15,040 nt of DNA. It comes from Anaerolineae bacterium (GTDB lineage: Bacteria > Chloroflexota > Anaerolineae > 4572-78 > J111). Positions 1-7,087 of the stretch are shown piece after piece. Under the pieces are notes generated by a model. That model saw only the letters and a program-made list of their open reading frames with translations. It did no database searches and was not told the DNA's origin. Both the position numbers and the translations under genes were made by a program. The stretch covers positions 1 through 15,040 of the forward strand of contig JAGRCC010000185.1 of the NCBI GenBank assembly GCA_020433785.1, given 5' to 3'. The stretch's first letter is position 1. Each line of letters starts with the position of its first letter.

Positions 1-535
1 TGCCGGCGGCGTCGCTAACATCGGTAGCGATGTGGCCGGTCAGGCGCAGGCGTAGGTAATCCTTGGGAAAAATAACTTTATGGGTTCGGTCCAGCAGGTC
101 AGGCTGGTGGTGAGCCAGCCAAACCAAGGTTGCTCCCATAAAGCCGGCCGCCGGCAGTGTGCCGGTAATGGCCGCGTAGCGCTCCGCCCCGACCGTTTCG
201 ATCAGCGTTTGGCAGGTCTCGGCGCTGCGCTGGTCGGCCCAAATGATGGCCGGGTGCAGTGGTTGCCCTTGGCTATCGAGCAAGAGGGTCCCATGCATTT
301 GCCCGCTAAAACTAATAGCGGCGACACGGCTGCGGTCGGCCGTGGCTATCACCCGGCGAACCGTCTCGACGGTCGCTTGCCACCAACTCTCAGGGTCCTG
401 TTCGGCCCGATCGGGCAGCGGTTTATCGATGGGATATTCCTGGGCGGCGGTGGCCACAATTTTCGCCTGGTGCGGGTCGAACAGCACTGATTTGACACTA
501 GACGTTCCCAAATCAATCCCTAACAGCAGCGTCAT
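1..535 (-). CDS. xylB: Xylulokinase (FGGY carbohydrate kinase), N-terminal part, cut by window edge
   Basis: Predicted to phosphorylate D-xylulose with ATP to xylulose 5-phosphate, feeding cytoplasmic pentose metabolism. The visible 178 codons are the first half of FGGY domain 1. They show the N-terminal phosphate-binding strand GIDLGTSSVK (residues 6-15), EQDPESWWQ (45-53), SFSGQMHG (75-82), PAIIWADQRS (95-104) and FPKDYLRLRLTG (156-167). The GQMHG and WADQRS motifs fit xylulokinase better than glycerol kinase or gluconokinase. Residues 171-178, TDVSDAAG, match the usual T-D-x-S-[DN]-A segment. The ATG at 535 is supported by a purine-rich AAAGGA site about 9 bases upstream. The gene lies downstream of the lcp terminator on the same strand, so it is probably transcribed separately. 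No clear promoter was found. The C-terminal half lies outside the window. Another sugar specificity cannot be excluded. Confidence 0.93.
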   Translation of the reverse strand, partial: MTLLLGIDLGTSSVKSVLFDPHQAKIVATAAQEYPIDKPLPDRAEQDPESWWQATVETVRRVIATADRSRVAAISFSGQMHGTLLLDSQGQPLHPAIIWADQRSAETCQTLIETVGAERYAAITGTLPAAGFMGATLVWLAHHQPDLLDRTHKVIFPKDYLRLRLTGHIATDVSDAAG

Positions 536-557
536 AGGTTGATCCTTTCTGACTGAC

Positions 558-588
558 AAAAAAGCCTATCCTGTATTTGGATAGGCTT
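558..588 (-). terminator. Rho-independent terminator after lcp
   Basis: Read on the minus strand, a perfect 10-bp stem (AAGCCTATCC / GGATAGGCTT) with a 7-nt loop runs into a six-T tract. It lies after the lcp stop codon and just before the xylB ribosome binding site, so it separates the two minus-strand genes. Confidence 0.88.
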
Positions 589-645
589 ATCAGTTCGTTC
601 GGTAACTGCTTATAAAGTAACGATAATGAACCAGGTAAACCGGTT

Positions 646-667
646 GGACGGCTAAAGCCGTTACTAC
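646..667 (-). repeat. REP-like palindromic unit A
   Basis: A compact imperfect palindrome with core ACGGCT-AA-AGCCGT at 648-661. On the minus strand it reads GTAGTAACGGCTTTAGCCG. Its head GTAG-N-AA and central GCTT-N-AGC match unit B at 682-704, which lies in the opposite orientation. The changed stem bases in the two units are compensatory. It looks like one half of an inverted REP/BIME-type pair in the 3' region of lcp. Dispersal through the genome is inferred, not seen. Confidence 0.5.
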
Positions 668-681
668 AACCCTTCAGGCTC

Positions 682-704
682 GTAGCAATCGCTTCAGCGA
701 TTAG
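682..704 (+). repeat. REP-like palindromic unit B overlapping the lcp stop codon
   Basis: Reads GTAGCAATCGCTTCAGCGAT on the plus strand, with a 7-bp stem AATCGCT / AGCGATT and a 2-nt loop (687-702). It is the inverted counterpart of unit A, separated from it by about 14 bases. Its last bases include the lcp stop codon (701-703). A weaker outer pairing extends into the final lcp codons. Confidence 0.5.
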
Positions 705-2260
705 TTGCTCGATGATAGGGGCAGTTGGTCGCCTTCGGGCAGTTCAAAGGTGCTGCCGATTAAGACTCGGAAATCGACATCACTTTTCAAATTAGGACTG
801 CGCCGGATGTTTTCTTCCTGCACGTCGAAAATCGCTTTGAGGACTTCCAGCGTGTAACGCTTTTCCTCGTTGTAAACGACGATCACCGTATTGGTGTAAG
901 AGGTTGAGTCGGCCGGACCGAATTGGACGATATTAAAGCCCTGATTGTTCAGGTAGGAGGCCGTTTGCGAGGCCAAGTTAGCGACATTCGTGCCATTTTG
1001 GACCACAAGTTTGGCGCTTTCCTGAGCTAAGAAGGTTTTGATCTCTTCCCGGCGTTGATCCGCTTCGGCAATTTGCTGGGCTTGATTCTCGGCCAGAGCG
1101 GTGGCTTGGGCCTGAATGGCTTGCAGTTCGGCTTTAGACGGCCCGTCGGCCGGTTCCTTTTCGCTAAAGATGTCATCAACCACCACGCCGATTTTTTCAC
1201 GGAGCGGCAGCAGCACTTGAGCGCCGGTTTCGGGTACCACGTAATCGACCGTCATATCGCTGTCGATAACGGCGGTTTGAATATTGCTGGCATCGATGTC
1301 ATCGGCCAGTTGGGCCAGTTCCACAATATCGACCAACTGTAAATCGGTTTCAATCGTGCCTGACATCGACGCCCACAGTTCAGGGATGCGCGGAATCATA
1401 TCGAGCTGTAGGGCTTTGTCGCGAATGGCCAGCATAACCTGCTGTTGGCGTTTGGCCCGCGAAAAGTCGCCGCCGGAGCTATGTCGAGTTCGGGCATAAC
1501 GCATGGCATCGTGGCCGTTTAGGGTATGATTTCCGGCTTCAATATAAAAGGGATCGTAGCCATAATTGTTGTCGGGGAAAGTCGGGTCGTCGAGCGTTTG
1601 CGGCACATCAATATCGATCCCGCCCAGGGTGTCGACCACTTCCTCAAAGCCTTTAAAATCGATTTTGGCGTAGAAATGAACAGGAACGCCCAAATTATAC
1701 TGGACCGTCTTCATCGCCAGAGCCGGGCCACCACCCGGATATTCGTCGCGGTCGCCGAAGAAGTAGGCTTTGTTAATCCGGTCTTCATCATAACCGGGGA
1801 TCGACACCCACAAATCTCTAGGGATCGACAGCATACCGGCGGTGCGCGATTTGGGATCGACGGTGACCAGCATCATCGTATCGGTCCGGGAGTAAACTTC
1901 GTCCGGCCGCCGGTCGACGCCTAACAGCAAGATGTTGACCCGTTCTTTGTTAGAGTAATCCGGCAGAGCCACCCCGCTCAAGCCGGTTTGACCGTCCTCG
2001 CCACCGCGAATAATTTGGGGAAGCGTGAACGAGCCGTCGCTGCTGGTTAGCGGTAAAGCCGCCAGCGGCAGCGATAAATTAACTGACGGTAAGCCGGGCA
2101 CGGTTGCTCGGGCTACGGCGTTTTTAACCGTCACATAAAAGACGAACCCGACATAAGCTCCGCCTAATAAAAAGATGATAACCAATCCGGTAATCAGGCC
2201 ATTGATAACCAGCGAAGGTAAAATGGGTTGTTGTTTGTACTGTTTACTTTGTGTTGCCAT
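701..2260 (-). CDS. LCP (LytR-CpsA-Psr) family protein with C-terminal LytR_C domain
   Basis: LCP enzymes transfer lipid-linked glycopolymers to peptidoglycan or other envelope acceptors on the outer face of the membrane. The 519-residue product has a short basic cytoplasmic N-terminus, one membrane helix (about 19-43), a linker, and the LCP catalytic domain at about 109-283. Conserved elements are NILLLGVDRR (109-118), RTDTMMLVTVD (125-135), SIPRDLWVSIPG (145-156), INKAYFFG (162-169), DTLGGIDIDVP (210-220), and MRYARTRHSSGGDFSRAKRQQ (253-273) with the arginines that bind the pyrophosphate lipid. An Ala/Gln/Glu-rich, probably coiled-coil stretch (374-412) leads to a LytR_C domain (416-505, VVQNGTNVANLA...). 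The length is normal for two-domain members. No Shine-Dalgarno is visible. A TATAAT box ends 7 nt before the ATG, pointing to a leaderless message. The exact glycopolymer is unknown. Confidence 0.92.
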   Translation of the reverse strand: MATQSKQYKQQPILPSLVINGLITGLVIIFLLGGAYVGFVFYVTVKNAVARATVPGLPSVNLSLPLAALPLTSSDGSFTLPQIIRGGEDGQTGLSGVALPDYSNKERVNILLLGVDRRPDEVYSRTDTMMLVTVDPKSRTAGMLSIPRDLWVSIPGYDEDRINKAYFFGDRDEYPGGGPALAMKTVQYNLGVPVHFYAKIDFKGFEEVVDTLGGIDIDVPQTLDDPTFPDNNYGYDPFYIEAGNHTLNGHDAMRYARTRHSSGGDFSRAKRQQQVMLAIRDKALQLDMIPRIPELWASMSGTIETDLQLVDIVELAQLADDIDASNIQTAVIDSDMTVDYVVPETGAQVLLPLREKIGVVVDDIFSEKEPADGPSKAELQAIQAQATALAENQAQQIAEADQRREEIKTFLAQESAKLVVQNGTNVANLASQTASYLNNQGFNIVQFGPADSTSYTNTVIVVYNEEKRYTLEVLKAIFDVQEENIRRSPNLKSDVDFRVLIGSTFELPEGDQLPLSSSN

Positions 2261-2267
2261 GGTGCAA

Positions 2268-2276
2268 ATTATAACA
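2268..2276 (-). promoter_or_regulatory. Extended -10 promoter of lcp (probably leaderless)
   Basis: Minus-strand TGT-TATAAT (TATAAT at 2268-2273) lies exactly 7 nt before the lcp ATG. The expected start of transcription falls at or one base from the start codon. A weak -35 (TTGCTT) lies 16 bp upstream. The absence of any Shine-Dalgarno agrees with leaderless initiation. Confidence 0.6.
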
Positions 2277-2298
2277 CGTTCCCACTAACAAGCAAACC

Positions 2299-2320
2299 GC
2301 TTAGGCCATTTGGCCTAAGC
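2299..2320. promoter_or_regulatory. Perfect palindrome upstream of lcp, candidate operator
   Basis: Ten-base arms GCTTAGGCCA / TGGCCTAAGC around a TT centre form a perfect inverted repeat. It lies a few bases upstream of the weak lcp -35 element, in the 403-bp divergent region. There is no T tract on either side, so a dimeric regulator site is more likely than a terminator. The rest of 2321-2540 is AT-rich and shows no gene. Confidence 0.45.
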
Positions 2321-2545
2321 AATTTAACGGATATGCTTGGTTTAAGTCGATAGAAGAAGTTTAATACGGCCAAACTGAGTTCCTACTACGCTGTATTTAC
2401 TTCACCCCCAGTAAATTAACTCTGCTATTTTATCATCCAGACCGATAACTTACCAAATATCAGGTTTTAAATGAAAGATGTGTCTCATTCCAGTGTGGCG
2501 GTTCTTTGCTACTTCGAATAACTTTCGTTCATTGCCATCTTGTTA

Positions 2546-2551
2546 TATAAT
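2546..2551 (+). promoter_or_regulatory. -10 box of the secreted phosphoesterase gene
   Basis: A perfect TATAAT in AT-rich DNA about 112 bases before the ATG. The -35 region (TTTCGT at 2523-2528, 17-bp spacing) is poor. Transcription would start near 2558 and give an AT-rich leader of roughly 105 nt. The leader contains an imperfect hairpin (AAAAGCGG / CCGTTTT, about 2566-2587) of unknown meaning. Confidence 0.45.
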
Positions 2552-2663
2552 TGGAATGTTGTAAAAAAAGCGGGCTAAAAACCGTTTTCACCTGACCACT
2601 CCATATTACCTTTCTAATCTAATCAAAAATAAATTTCAAAATTCATTAAAGAGGAGCAGAGTT

Positions 2664-4931
2664 ATGAATAAACTTAAATTATTGTTGCTTGCCGTAGTTT
2701 TAACCTTTGCTAATTTATCGTTGGCTGGTGCTCAAGAAGGTGGAGAGTTTACCCTGACGATTTTGCATAACAATGATGGCGAGTCGCAGTTAGTCAATGC
2801 CGGTAGCGATCTGGCAGATTTTGGCGGGGTGGCCCGCCTTGCCGCCTTGGTTAATAAACTACGGGCTGAAGCCGTCGATGGGTCGGGTAACACCGGAGTC
2901 GTCTTACTGTCCTCGGGCGACAACTTCCTGCCTAGCCCTGAACTGGATGCCAGCACCGAAAAGGGTGTTCCATTCTATGACTCCACCGCGATCAAGCTGA
3001 TCGATTATGATGCGATGGCCATTGGTAACCACGAATTTGACTTTGGTCCTGAATTTTTGGCCCAGTTCATTGAAGGTGTGGGCGGGGAATTTCCCTTTGT
3101 TAGCGCCAACCTCGATTTTAGCGGCGAGCCAAGCCTGCAAGCTCTGGTTGACAACGGTTCCATTGTTAAGAGCGTAGTTGTTGACAAAGAAGGCCAGCAG
3201 ATTGGCATTGTCGGCGCCACCACGCCTAATTTGGCCTCAATTACAAGTCCACGCAACGTCAAAGTTAGCAGCGACGTGGCCGGCGCTCTTCAAACTGAAA
3301 TCGATGCGTTGCAAAGTGAAGGCGTCAACAAAATCATTGTCATCAGTCACCTGCAAAACGTTAACGAAGATTTGGACCTGGCCGGCCAACTGAGCGGCGT
3401 CGATGTGATGATTGCCGGCGGCGGCGATGAACTGCTGGCCGATGCCGATACGGTCTTGGTTCCGGGCGACGAAGAACCGTTTGGTTCTTATCCGCTGACC
3501 GCCACCACCGCCGACGGCGCTGAAATTCCGGTGGTTACCACCCCAGGCGATTACAAATATGTCGGTAAACTTGTCGTGACCTTTGATGCTGATGGTAACA
3601 TTACCTCGGTGGCTGAAGACAGCGGCCTGGTGCGTGTGGCCGGCGGCGATAACTCCGATGCCGTTGAACCGGACGCCGAAATTGAAGCCCAGGTTGTTGA
3701 GCCGGTGTCGACATATGTCGAAGCTTTGGCCGGCAACCAGATTGGTACCTCAGAAGTCGCTTTAGAAGGCCGTCGTGATCCGGGTATCCGCACTCAGGAA
3801 ACTAACTTAGGCGATTTGATGGCTGACGCGCTCTTATGGGAAGCCAATCGCCAGGCCGGTAGTTTTGGCGTGGCTCAAGCCAATATAGCGCTGCAAAACG
3901 GCGGGGGGATTCGCAATAACACCCTCATTCCGGCCGGTCCTATTACCGAATTAACCACATTCGATGTCGCGCCTTTCTCAAACTTTGTATCCATTGTCTA
4001 TGATATTTCTCCGCAGCAATTCAAAGATCTAATGGAAAACGCGGTTTCCGGGGTGGAGAATGCCGATGGTCGTTTCCCCCAAACTGCCGGCTTTACTTTG
4101 GTTTACGACCCGGCCGGTACGGCAATGGAAATTGACGAAGACGGTAACGTTGTTACCGCAGGCGAGCGCGTTCAGTCGATTACTCTCGATGATGGTACGG
4201 CTATCGTTCAAGACGGCGCGGTTGTGGAAGGCGCTCCGGCTGTGGCCGCCGCCACCATCGACTTCTTGGCTCGTGGTGGCGACCAATACCCCTTTGGCGA
4301 TAACACCTTCACCTCGATGGGCGTTAGCTACCAACAAGCCCTGAGCAACTACATTACTGAAGGCTTAGGCAGTTCCATCACCGCTGCGCAGTATCCCGAA
4401 GGCGGCACTGGCCGCACCACCGCTGTTGGCGGTGAAACGATGGCCGAAGGTGAAGAAGCCATGGCTGAGGGCGAAGAAGCGATGGCTGAAGGTGAGGAAG
4501 CTATGGCCCAAAGCAGCATGTGTGCGCAGGATTACGTGGTTCAGGCCGATGACTGGCTAAGTAAAATCGCCGAAAAATTCCTGGGCGATGTTTTGGCTTA
4601 TAATGCCATCGCCGACGCAACCAACGCCGCCGCCGCTGCCGGTGGCGCTTACGATCCAATTGCCGACCCGAACATCATTGAAGTCGGTCAGGTGCTCTGC
4701 ATTCCCGGCACCGGCGAAGAGTCCATGAGTGAAGAAGGCGGCGCAATGGCCGAACCCACGGCTGAACCAGCCATGGAAGGCACAGCTGAGCCAGCTATGG
4801 AAGCGACGATGGAGCCAACCATGGAAGCAACAGCCGAGCCGACGATGGAAGCCACGGCTGAACCGACCATGGAAGCTACGGCTGAACCAACTATGGAACC
4901 GACCGCTGAGCCGACGGCCGAGTCCAATTAG
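2664..4931 (+). CDS. Secreted 5'-nucleotidase/2',3'-cyclic phosphodiesterase-like phosphoesterase with LysM and repeat tail
   Basis: Predicted to hydrolyse nucleotides or other phosphomonoesters outside the cell. The 755 residues hold a signal peptide (1-23, cleavage near AGA-Q), a metallophosphoesterase domain (about 29-310), a 5'-nucleotidase C-terminal domain (about 358-575), a Glu-rich linker with three copies of AEGEEAM (594-614), a LysM-like module (622-681, YVVQADDWLSKIAEKF to VGQVLCIP) and a Glu/Pro/Thr/Ala/Met tail (697-755). GNHEFDFG (121-128), SGDN (84-87), SHL (228-230), NGGGIR (412-417) and FLARGGDQYPFG (534-545) match the family. The usual DxH is DGE (38-40) and the usual GHxH is replaced by GGGDE (252-256). 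A good GAGGAG site 7 bases before the ATG fixes the start. LysM suggests retention at peptidoglycan; there is no sortase or membrane anchor. The substrate is unknown. Confidence 0.88.
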   Translation: MNKLKLLLLAVVLTFANLSLAGAQEGGEFTLTILHNNDGESQLVNAGSDLADFGGVARLAALVNKLRAEAVDGSGNTGVVLLSSGDNFLPSPELDASTEKGVPFYDSTAIKLIDYDAMAIGNHEFDFGPEFLAQFIEGVGGEFPFVSANLDFSGEPSLQALVDNGSIVKSVVVDKEGQQIGIVGATTPNLASITSPRNVKVSSDVAGALQTEIDALQSEGVNKIIVISHLQNVNEDLDLAGQLSGVDVMIAGGGDELLADADTVLVPGDEEPFGSYPLTATTADGAEIPVVTTPGDYKYVGKLVVTFDADGNITSVAEDSGLVRVAGGDNSDAVEPDAEIEAQVVEPVSTYVEALAGNQIGTSEVALEGRRDPGIRTQETNLGDLMADALLWEANRQAGSFGVAQANIALQNGGGIRNNTLIPAGPITELTTFDVAPFSNFVSIVYDISPQQFKDLMENAVSGVENADGRFPQTAGFTLVYDPAGTAMEIDEDGNVVTAGERVQSITLDDGTAIVQDGAVVEGAPAVAAATIDFLARGGDQYPFGDNTFTSMGVSYQQALSNYITEGLGSSITAAQYPEGGTGRTTAVGGETMAEGEEAMAEGEEAMAEGEEAMAQSSMCAQDYVVQADDWLSKIAEKFLGDVLAYNAIADATNAAAAAGGAYDPIADPNIIEVGQVLCIPGTGEESMSEEGGAMAEPTAEPAMEGTAEPAMEATMEPTMEATAEPTMEATAEPTMEATAEPTMEPTAEPTAESN
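4443..4505 (+). repeat. Three in-frame 21-bp repeats encoding AEGEEAM
   Basis: Three consecutive units encode exactly the same heptapeptide. The DNA differs between units only at third codon positions, so the peptide appears to be maintained by selection. It forms an acidic linker between the nucleotidase domain and the LysM module. Confidence 0.85.
4794..4907 (+). repeat. 24-bp repeats encoding the EATAEPTM-type tail
   Basis: The C-terminal tail is built of EATAEPTM and shortened variants, about four to five copies. Neighbouring copies differ mainly at synonymous positions. This is a low-complexity, probably extended, cell-surface tail. The antisense reading frame here is a composition artefact. 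Confidence 0.8.
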
Positions 4932-5008
4932 GGGCCAATTTTAACAAATGGAGTATCCATAAGCGGATACTTTATAGGGCAGCCGTAAGGTTATGCCCCG
5001 TCTTAATG

Positions 5009-5040
5009 AAAAAGGGACCGTATTGATACGGTCCCTTTTT
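5009..5040. terminator. Bidirectional rho-independent terminator
   Basis: A perfect 15-bp inverted repeat (AAAAAGGGACCGTAT / ATACGGTCCCTTTTT) with a 2-nt centre gives a GC-rich stem with a T tract on both strands. It sits between the convergent phosphoesterase (plus) and aguA (minus) genes and can serve both. A smaller hairpin GTATCC / GGATAC (4953-4970) precedes it. Confidence 0.92.
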
Positions 5041-5061
5041 TGTTTCTTGAGTAATCGCTTA

Positions 5062-6156
5062 TCAAACGCCGCTGGGTTGCTGCTGAGTAATACAGTGGAT
5101 ATTGCCCCCGCCTAAAAGAATTTCGCGGCTGGGCAGCCCAATTACTTTCCGATCCGGAAATAAGGCTTGGACCGCTGCCTGAGCCGCCTGATCGTGAGGA
5201 TCGTCAAACAATGGCATTACCACACCCCCGTTGGCGATGTAGAAATTAACGTACGAACCCGATAAGCGATTTCCGGCTCGGCGCGAGTGCGTGCCTTCAA
5301 CCCGATCAATATCGTGACTTTCGGCTTCGGTCATGTAGAGCGGGCCGGGCTGGTAAAGTTTGTGGATTTTTAGCCGCCGGCCCCGGGCATCGGTGGCAGC
5401 TTGCAGCCGGTGGTAGGCGTCTTGTGAGATGGAGTACTGAGGGTCGCGCCGGTCCTCGGTCCAAGTCAAAGCTACCTCGCCCGGTCGAATAAAACAGCAT
5501 AGGTTATCGATGTGGCCGTTAGTTTCATCATTGTAAACGCCCCGACCTAGCCAGATAACGGTCTCCACATTCAGATAGTCTTTGAGATACTGCTCAATCT
5601 GAGCCTTGTACAACTGCGGGTTACGGTTGCTGTGAAGCAGGCACTCCTCGGTGGTGATGACGGTGCCTTGCCCATCGACGTGAATCGAGCCGCCTTCCAA
5701 GATTAGCGGTGCTTTATAGCGTGCTATACGTTCGATCTCCAGCACCTTCTCAGCCACCAGCGTATCCTGATCCCACGGAAAGTAAACCCCGCCCTTGAGT
5801 CCCCCCCAGGCATTAAACTCCCAATCAACGCCGCGTACATCCCCTTTGTCGTTGATCACGAAGGTAGGGCCAACATCCCGCATCCAGGCATCATTGGCCG
5901 CCATTTCGACGACCCGGATGAGGGGCGGCAGCGTTTGCCGGGCGTTTTGGTACTGTTCACGGCACACCCCGACCGTAACTGGCTCAAATTGCATTATCGC
6001 AGTAGCGACGTTAACAAAAGCCTGCTGGGCCGGTTTAGCGCCTGATCGCCAATTGTCTGTTCGTCGGGGCCATAACATCCAGCAGCCGGTATGAGGTTCG
6101 AACTCGGCGGGCATGCGGAAACCATCTTGTCTGGGGGTGGTGGTTAGTGTTGGCAA
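5062..6156 (-). CDS. aguA: Agmatine deiminase
   Basis: Hydrolyses agmatine to N-carbamoylputrescine and ammonia, the first step of the agmatine route to putrescine. It belongs to the PAD_porph/agmatine deiminase fold of guanidino-modifying enzymes and is cytoplasmic. The 364 residues start with the family hallmark [18 protein letters not shown] (13-30). [13 protein letters not shown] (88-100) holds the substrate-binding Asp, WEFNAWGG (112-119) and [10 protein letters not shown] (153-162) follow, and TNGHIDN (212-218) carries the catalytic His215. [11 protein letters not shown] (347-357) carries the nucleophile Cys355. The length is typical. The start is a TTG, supported by AGGGAG seven bases upstream; the next ATG (residue 15) would cut into the conserved N-terminus. 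It is divergent from aguB, whose product acts next in the pathway, with about 71 bp between the starts. It ends at the shared terminator. Confidence 0.95.
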   Translation of the reverse strand: MPTLTTTPRQDGFRMPAEFEPHTGCWMLWPRRTDNWRSGAKPAQQAFVNVATAIMQFEPVTVGVCREQYQNARQTLPPLIRVVEMAANDAWMRDVGPTFVINDKGDVRGVDWEFNAWGGLKGGVYFPWDQDTLVAEKVLEIERIARYKAPLILEGGSIHVDGQGTVITTEECLLHSNRNPQLYKAQIEQYLKDYLNVETVIWLGRGVYNDETNGHIDNLCCFIRPGEVALTWTEDRRDPQYSISQDAYHRLQAATDARGRRLKIHKLYQPGPLYMTEAESHDIDRVEGTHSRRAGNRLSGSYVNFYIANGGVVMPLFDDPHDQAAQAAVQALFPDRKVIGLPSREILLGGGNIHCITQQQPSGV

Positions 6157-6173
6157 TGGCTATCTCCCTGCTT

Positions 6174-6202
6174 TTGCTCTGCCCATTTATCCGTGTTAAG
6201 AT
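6174..6202 (+). promoter_or_regulatory. Possible aguB promoter in the divergent aguA-aguB gap
   Basis: TTGCTC (6174-6179) and TAAGAT (6197-6202) are separated by 17 bp and lie upstream of the chosen aguB ATG. Both boxes are only partial matches. The 71-bp gap must hold the control signals of both divergent genes, so shared regulation is plausible, but no operator palindrome was recognised. Confidence 0.35.
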
Positions 6203-6227
6203 AAACGGCAAAAAGGTAAAAGAACTC

Positions 6228-7082
6228 ATGAAAAAACTCGTTAAAGTTGCGCTGATTCAAATGGCTTGCAGTACCGATGTGAAAGCCAATATTGCGAAAA
6301 CCGAGGAGCGGATTAGAGAGGCCGCCGCTCACGGGGCAAATATTGTTTGTCTTCAAGAGCTTTTTAACACCCAATATTTTCCCCAACGGGTTGATGTCAC
6401 ATGTTATACCCTGGCCGAACCGCTGCCGTCGCCGACAACGGAACAAATGGGTAACTTGGCTGGTGAATTAGGCTTGGTTATCATCGTCCCGGTTTTTGAA
6501 GAGGCGCAGCCGGGAGTCTATTTCAATAGCGTTGTGATATACGATGCCGATGGGCGTTATTTGGGTAAATATCGTAAAAATCACATCCCCGACGGCCCGC
6601 AATATTTGGAGAAATATTACTTTACCCCCGGCGATTTAGGTTATCCGATTTTCAATACGAAATATGGTAAGATTGCCGTGGGCATCTGCTGGGATCAGTG
6701 GTTTCCCGAAGCGGCTCGTATTTTCGCCCTCCAGGGCGCGGAGATTATTTTTTATCCAACAGCCATCGGCTCTGAACCGGATCGCCCGGACTACAACTCG
6801 GCGGCGGCATGGCGAACGATCATTCGGTCGCACGGTATCGCCAACGGAGTCTTTGTGGCCGCGGCCAATCGGGTTGGCGTTGAAGATGCCATGAGCTTTT
6901 ACGGCCAAAGTTTTATTAGCGACCCGTTCGGCGATTATCTGGCCCAAGCCGGCGACCAAGAAGAACTCATCTACGCCGAACTCGACTATACTAAAATACG
7001 CGAGCTGCGCGATCTGTTCCAATTTTTCCGGGATCGCCGAGTAGATACCTATTCTCCTCTGCTGAAGAAGGTCATCGAATAA
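6228..7082 (+). CDS. aguB: N-carbamoylputrescine amidase (nitrilase superfamily)
   Basis: Hydrolyses N-carbamoylputrescine to putrescine, CO2 and ammonia, completing the pathway begun by AguA. The 284-residue protein begins KKLVKVALIQMACSTD, typical of the family. The nitrilase triad is visible: Glu44 in LQELFN, Lys117 in YRKNHIPDGP, and Cys154 in GICWDQWFPEAAR. WRTIIRSHGIANG (195-207) and AANRVG (212-217) also match. Length is normal for AguB (about 280-300). The frame is open back to a GTG at 6147, but that extension adds a non-conserved 27-residue stretch and would overlap the aguA start, so the ATG at 6228 is preferred. A purine-rich AAAAAGG lies about 12 bases upstream, a weak site. The stop is only 5 bases from the stop of the convergent dksA-like gene. 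Confidence 0.95.
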   Translation: MKKLVKVALIQMACSTDVKANIAKTEERIREAAAHGANIVCLQELFNTQYFPQRVDVTCYTLAEPLPSPTTEQMGNLAGELGLVIIVPVFEEAQPGVYFNSVVIYDADGRYLGKYRKNHIPDGPQYLEKYYFTPGDLGYPIFNTKYGKIAVGICWDQWFPEAARIFALQGAEIIFYPTAIGSEPDRPDYNSAAAWRTIIRSHGIANGVFVAAANRVGVEDAMSFYGQSFISDPFGDYLAQAGDQEELIYAELDYTKIRELRDLFQFFRDRRVDTYSPLLKKVIE

Positions 7083-7087
7083 GATCT

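Noticed and set aside
80..490. Plus-strand open frame over the xylulokinase region
   Set aside because: It is antisense to a strongly conserved kinase frame and has no recognisable domain.
2566..2587. Hairpin in the phosphoesterase leader as a terminator or attenuator
   Set aside because: The stem has a bulge and few GC pairs, and no proper T tract follows, so it was not called as a separate feature.
4443..4907. CRISPR-like regularly spaced repeats
   Set aside because: The units are contiguous, in frame, have codon-third-position variation and no spacers.
4688..4927. Minus-strand frame with repeated SAVGSAVGS-like peptide
   Set aside because: It is the antisense of the Glu/Pro/Thr repeat tail of the phosphoesterase, has no ribosome binding site and no family resemblance.
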